Positions 6,333 through 7,956 of a DNA stretch of 7,956 nt are shown piece by piece; position 1 is the stretch's first letter; each line of letters begins with the position of its first letter. Source of the DNA: Acidobacteriota bacterium (lineage in GTDB: Bacteria > Acidobacteriota > Terriglobia > Acidiferrales > UBA7541); contig QHYP01000008.1 of NCBI GenBank assembly GCA_003224195.1, forward strand, positions 1-7,956, written 5' to 3'. The notes beneath the pieces are model-generated. The model ran no database searches. It saw nothing but the letters and a program-made list of their open reading frames with translations, and had not been told where the DNA came from. The translations under genes and the position numbers were made by a program.

Positions 6333-7193
6333 TCAGGATTCACCCCACTTCAATTTGTTGCGGAGAATCTCGAAATAGGATTTCCGCGGCGGCGTGATCA
6401 GCTTCAAATGGACGTCCGCTCTCCTCACGCGCACGCAGTCGCCCGAGTTCATCTCGATGCCGGTTTGCCCGTCAATCGTCAGGTATACCGCCTCGCTTTC
6501 TCCCTTCACTGTCACGTCCACGCGCGAAGAATCGCGCACGACGACGGGCCTGTCGGTTAAGGTATGGGGACAGATCGGTGTGATCAGAAACGACTCGACC
6601 GCAGGATGCACGATCGGTCCTCCCGCGGAAAGCGAATATGCAGTCGAGCCGGTCGGCGTCGCCACGATGAGCCCATCGGCGCGATAGCGGCATACGAAGT
6701 CTCCATCGATCGCCAGCTCCAGCTCGATCATGCGCGCCAGCGCCCCTTTATTGATCACCGCGTCGTTCAACGCGAGCTGTTCTTCCTCCACCTTTCCGCC
6801 GCGCTGATAGTCCACGCGCAAGAGGACGCGCTCGCTCGTCGCGTGCCGCCCGGCCAGCGTTTCCTCGAGCGCTGGATAGAGTTCCTCCCGCGTGAAGCTG
6901 GTCAGAAATCCCAGGCTGCCCATGTTGATCGGCAGGATTGGGATGCCGCGTGGCGCAGCCGTGCGCGCGGCCGCCAACAGCGTGCCGTCTCCGCCCAAAA
7001 CGAGCAAAAGCTGCGCCTCTTTGGCCAGCTGCTCCCGCGAACGCACACGCTCCGGCTTCCGGAGGCAGCTTGCCGTCTCCTCATCGTAAATTGCCTGCAC
7101 TCCCCGCTCTGCGAGCCACTTCAGCAAGTCGGGCACAACCATCGCCAGGACTTCGCGGCGGGGGCGGGAGATAATGCCGATGGTCTTGAACAT
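6333..7193 (-). CDS. nadK: NAD kinase
   Basis: This 286-residue cytosolic enzyme phosphorylates NAD to NADP using ATP (or polyphosphate in some bacteria), and so supplies the NADPH pool. Diagnostic motifs are all present: the N-terminal Rossmann-like strand IGIISRPRR (5-13), catalytic GGDGT (67-71, Asp69), NMGSLGFL (90-97), the NAD-binding LNDAV (142-146), the glycine-rich DGLIVATPTGSTAYS (173-187) with LSAGGPIVHP (188-197), PICPHTL (206-212) and the C-terminal IDGQ (240-243). The length is normal for the family (about 270-300). The ATG at 7193 begins exactly at the conserved N-terminal strand. No clear Shine-Dalgarno precedes it. Only 27 bases separate it from the tlyA stop on the same strand, so the two are likely co-transcribed. 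It converges on lysA with a 10-base gap. Confidence 0.96.
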   Translation of the reverse strand: MFKTIGIISRPRREVLAMVVPDLLKWLAERGVQAIYDEETASCLRKPERVRSREQLAKEAQLLLVLGGDGTLLAAARTAAPRGIPILPINMGSLGFLTSFTREELYPALEETLAGRHATSERVLLRVDYQRGGKVEEEQLALNDAVINKGALARMIELELAIDGDFVCRYRADGLIVATPTGSTAYSLSAGGPIVHPAVESFLITPICPHTLTDRPVVVRDSSRVDVTVKGESEAVYLTIDGQTGIEMNSGDCVRVRRADVHLKLITPPRKSYFEILRNKLKWGES

Positions 7194-7220
7194 AGTTTCA
7201 GAGTCAGGTCGCGCGCGATT

Positions 7221-7956
7221 CTACTCCACTGGTTTGCGCCGTGCGTGCAGAAAAAACTCCTGATTGCCTTCGGCGCCCGTCAATCGGCTCGGAAGCACGC
7301 CGCAATCCTCCAGCCCGATGTGTTTTGCGGCTTGGCGAACGCGTGCGATGGCTTTATCGTGGAGTCCCGGCTCGCGCACGATCCCCCCGGAGCCGACCTC
7401 CCCACGATCGAGTTCGAACTGTGGTTTCACCAGAATCAGCAGGTCGGCGCCCGGTCGCGCGGCCGCCGCCACAGGACCTAAAACCTTCGCTGTAGAAATG
7501 AATGAGACGTCCACGACCACGAGATCGATGGGCCCCGGAATGTCCGCTGGTGTGAGCTCGCGCGCGTTTTTCTCGATGCGGATCACGCGCGGGTCCTGCT
7601 GCAGTTTCCACGCCAGCTGGTTCGTTGTGACGTCCACGGCGTACACGCGTGCGGCGCCGCGCTGGAGCAGGCAATCCGTGAAACCTCCCGTCGAGGCGCC
7701 GACGTCCAGGCAAACACGGCCCGCCGGATCGATCCCAAACTCCTCGAGCGCGCTTTCCAGCTTCAATCCGCCACGGCTTGCGTATTTCTGCAGCCGCGAA
7801 TGGACTTGAATCCCAGCGTTTTGTGCAACCAGTTGTCCCGCCTTCTCCGCGCGCGTCCCGTTAATTTGCACCTCGCCCGCAAGGATCATGGCCTGCGCTT
7901 TTTGTCGTGATTCGGCAAGCCCGTGCTCGACGAGCAAAAGATCGAGCCGCTTCCGG
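7221..7956 (-). CDS. tlyA: TlyA family rRNA 2'-O-methyltransferase (hemolysin family), N-terminus cut by window edge
   Basis: There are 244 visible residues, and the frame runs through the right edge. The first visible residues, RKRLDLLLVEHGLAESRQKA, are the family's usual start, so only a few codons are missing. Residues 3-65 form an S4 RNA-binding domain (LAGEVQINGT at 25-34), followed by SRGGLKLESAL (60-70). The FtsJ-like SAM-dependent methyltransferase fold has the SAM loop DVGASTGGFTDC (84-95) and the acidic YAVDV (105-109). A K-D-K-E catalytic set of the 2'-O-methyltransferase type is proposed at Lys65, Asp149 (VVDVSF), Lys177 (LVKPQFE) and Glu233 (GNQEFF). Actinobacterial TlyA methylates 16S rRNA C1409 and 23S rRNA C1920 and determines capreomycin sensitivity; other members methylate only the 23S site. 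Hemolytic activity reported for some homologues is not inferable here. It lies 27 bases upstream of nadK. An internal TTG at 7937 is not the true start because conserved residues precede it. Confidence 0.93.
   Translation of the reverse strand, partial: RKRLDLLLVEHGLAESRQKAQAMILAGEVQINGTRAEKAGQLVAQNAGIQVHSRLQKYASRGGLKLESALEEFGIDPAGRVCLDVGASTGGFTDCLLQRGAARVYAVDVTTNQLAWKLQQDPRVIRIEKNARELTPADIPGPIDLVVVDVSFISTAKVLGPVAAAARPGADLLILVKPQFELDRGEVGSGGIVREPGLHDKAIARVRQAAKHIGLEDCGVLPSRLTGAEGNQEFFLHARRKPVE

Noticed and set aside
6564..7481. Plus-strand open frame (305 codons) spanning nadK and tlyA
   Set aside because: It crosses two well-supported minus-strand genes and its translation resembles no known family.
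7354..7713. Frame-shifted minus-strand open frame within tlyA, as a hint of a frameshift
   Set aside because: The tlyA frame is continuous from the right edge to the stop at 7221 with all motifs in order, so no frameshift is needed.

Overview
The window reads as an ordinary chromosomal segment from a GC-rich Gram-negative bacterium. The best taxonomic fit is Acidobacteriota. That fit rests mainly on the partial outer-membrane receptor at the left edge, which has the carboxypeptidase-regulatory-domain plus Oar/TonB-dependent-receptor build greatly expanded in that phylum, and on the mix of housekeeping genes. It is an inference from protein style, not a proven assignment. I see no mobile element, CRISPR array, tRNA or rRNA gene, and no clear intrinsic terminator.

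Layout, left to right. Positions 1-2126 (minus) hold the first 708 codons of a TonB-dependent, Oar-like outer-membrane receptor; its C-terminal barrel lies beyond the left edge. A 326-base divergent intergenic region (2127-2452) carries a strong Shine-Dalgarno for the receptor and candidate promoters facing both ways. Positions 2453-3037 (plus) encode hypoxanthine phosphoribosyltransferase (hpt), for purine salvage. A 103-base gap follows, containing an inverted repeat and an extended -10 promoter very close to the next ATG. Positions 3141-4913 (plus) encode a signalling phosphatase with two tandem GAF domains and a PP2C-type SpoIIE/RsbU domain. Its stop overlaps the start of lysA (4910-6322, plus), diaminopimelate decarboxylase, in an ATGA arrangement. 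Ten bases later, on the opposite strand, ends NAD kinase (nadK, 6333-7193). Upstream of nadK on the same strand is tlyA (7221 to the right edge), an S4-domain rRNA 2'-O-methyltransferase/hemolysin-family protein whose first few codons are cut off.

Functionally there are three units. One is an outer-membrane receptor, possibly an accessory gene of lower GC. The second is a plus-strand run: hpt, then a two-gene unit joining a stress or partner-switching type phosphatase to the last step of lysine biosynthesis. The third is a minus-strand tlyA-nadK pair, an adjacency also known from other phyla such as Actinobacteria. The points most worth a second look are the translationally coupled phosphatase-lysA pair and the near-leaderless promoter with an overlapping inverted repeat in front of it. 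I did not find convincing evidence of a wholly new system.
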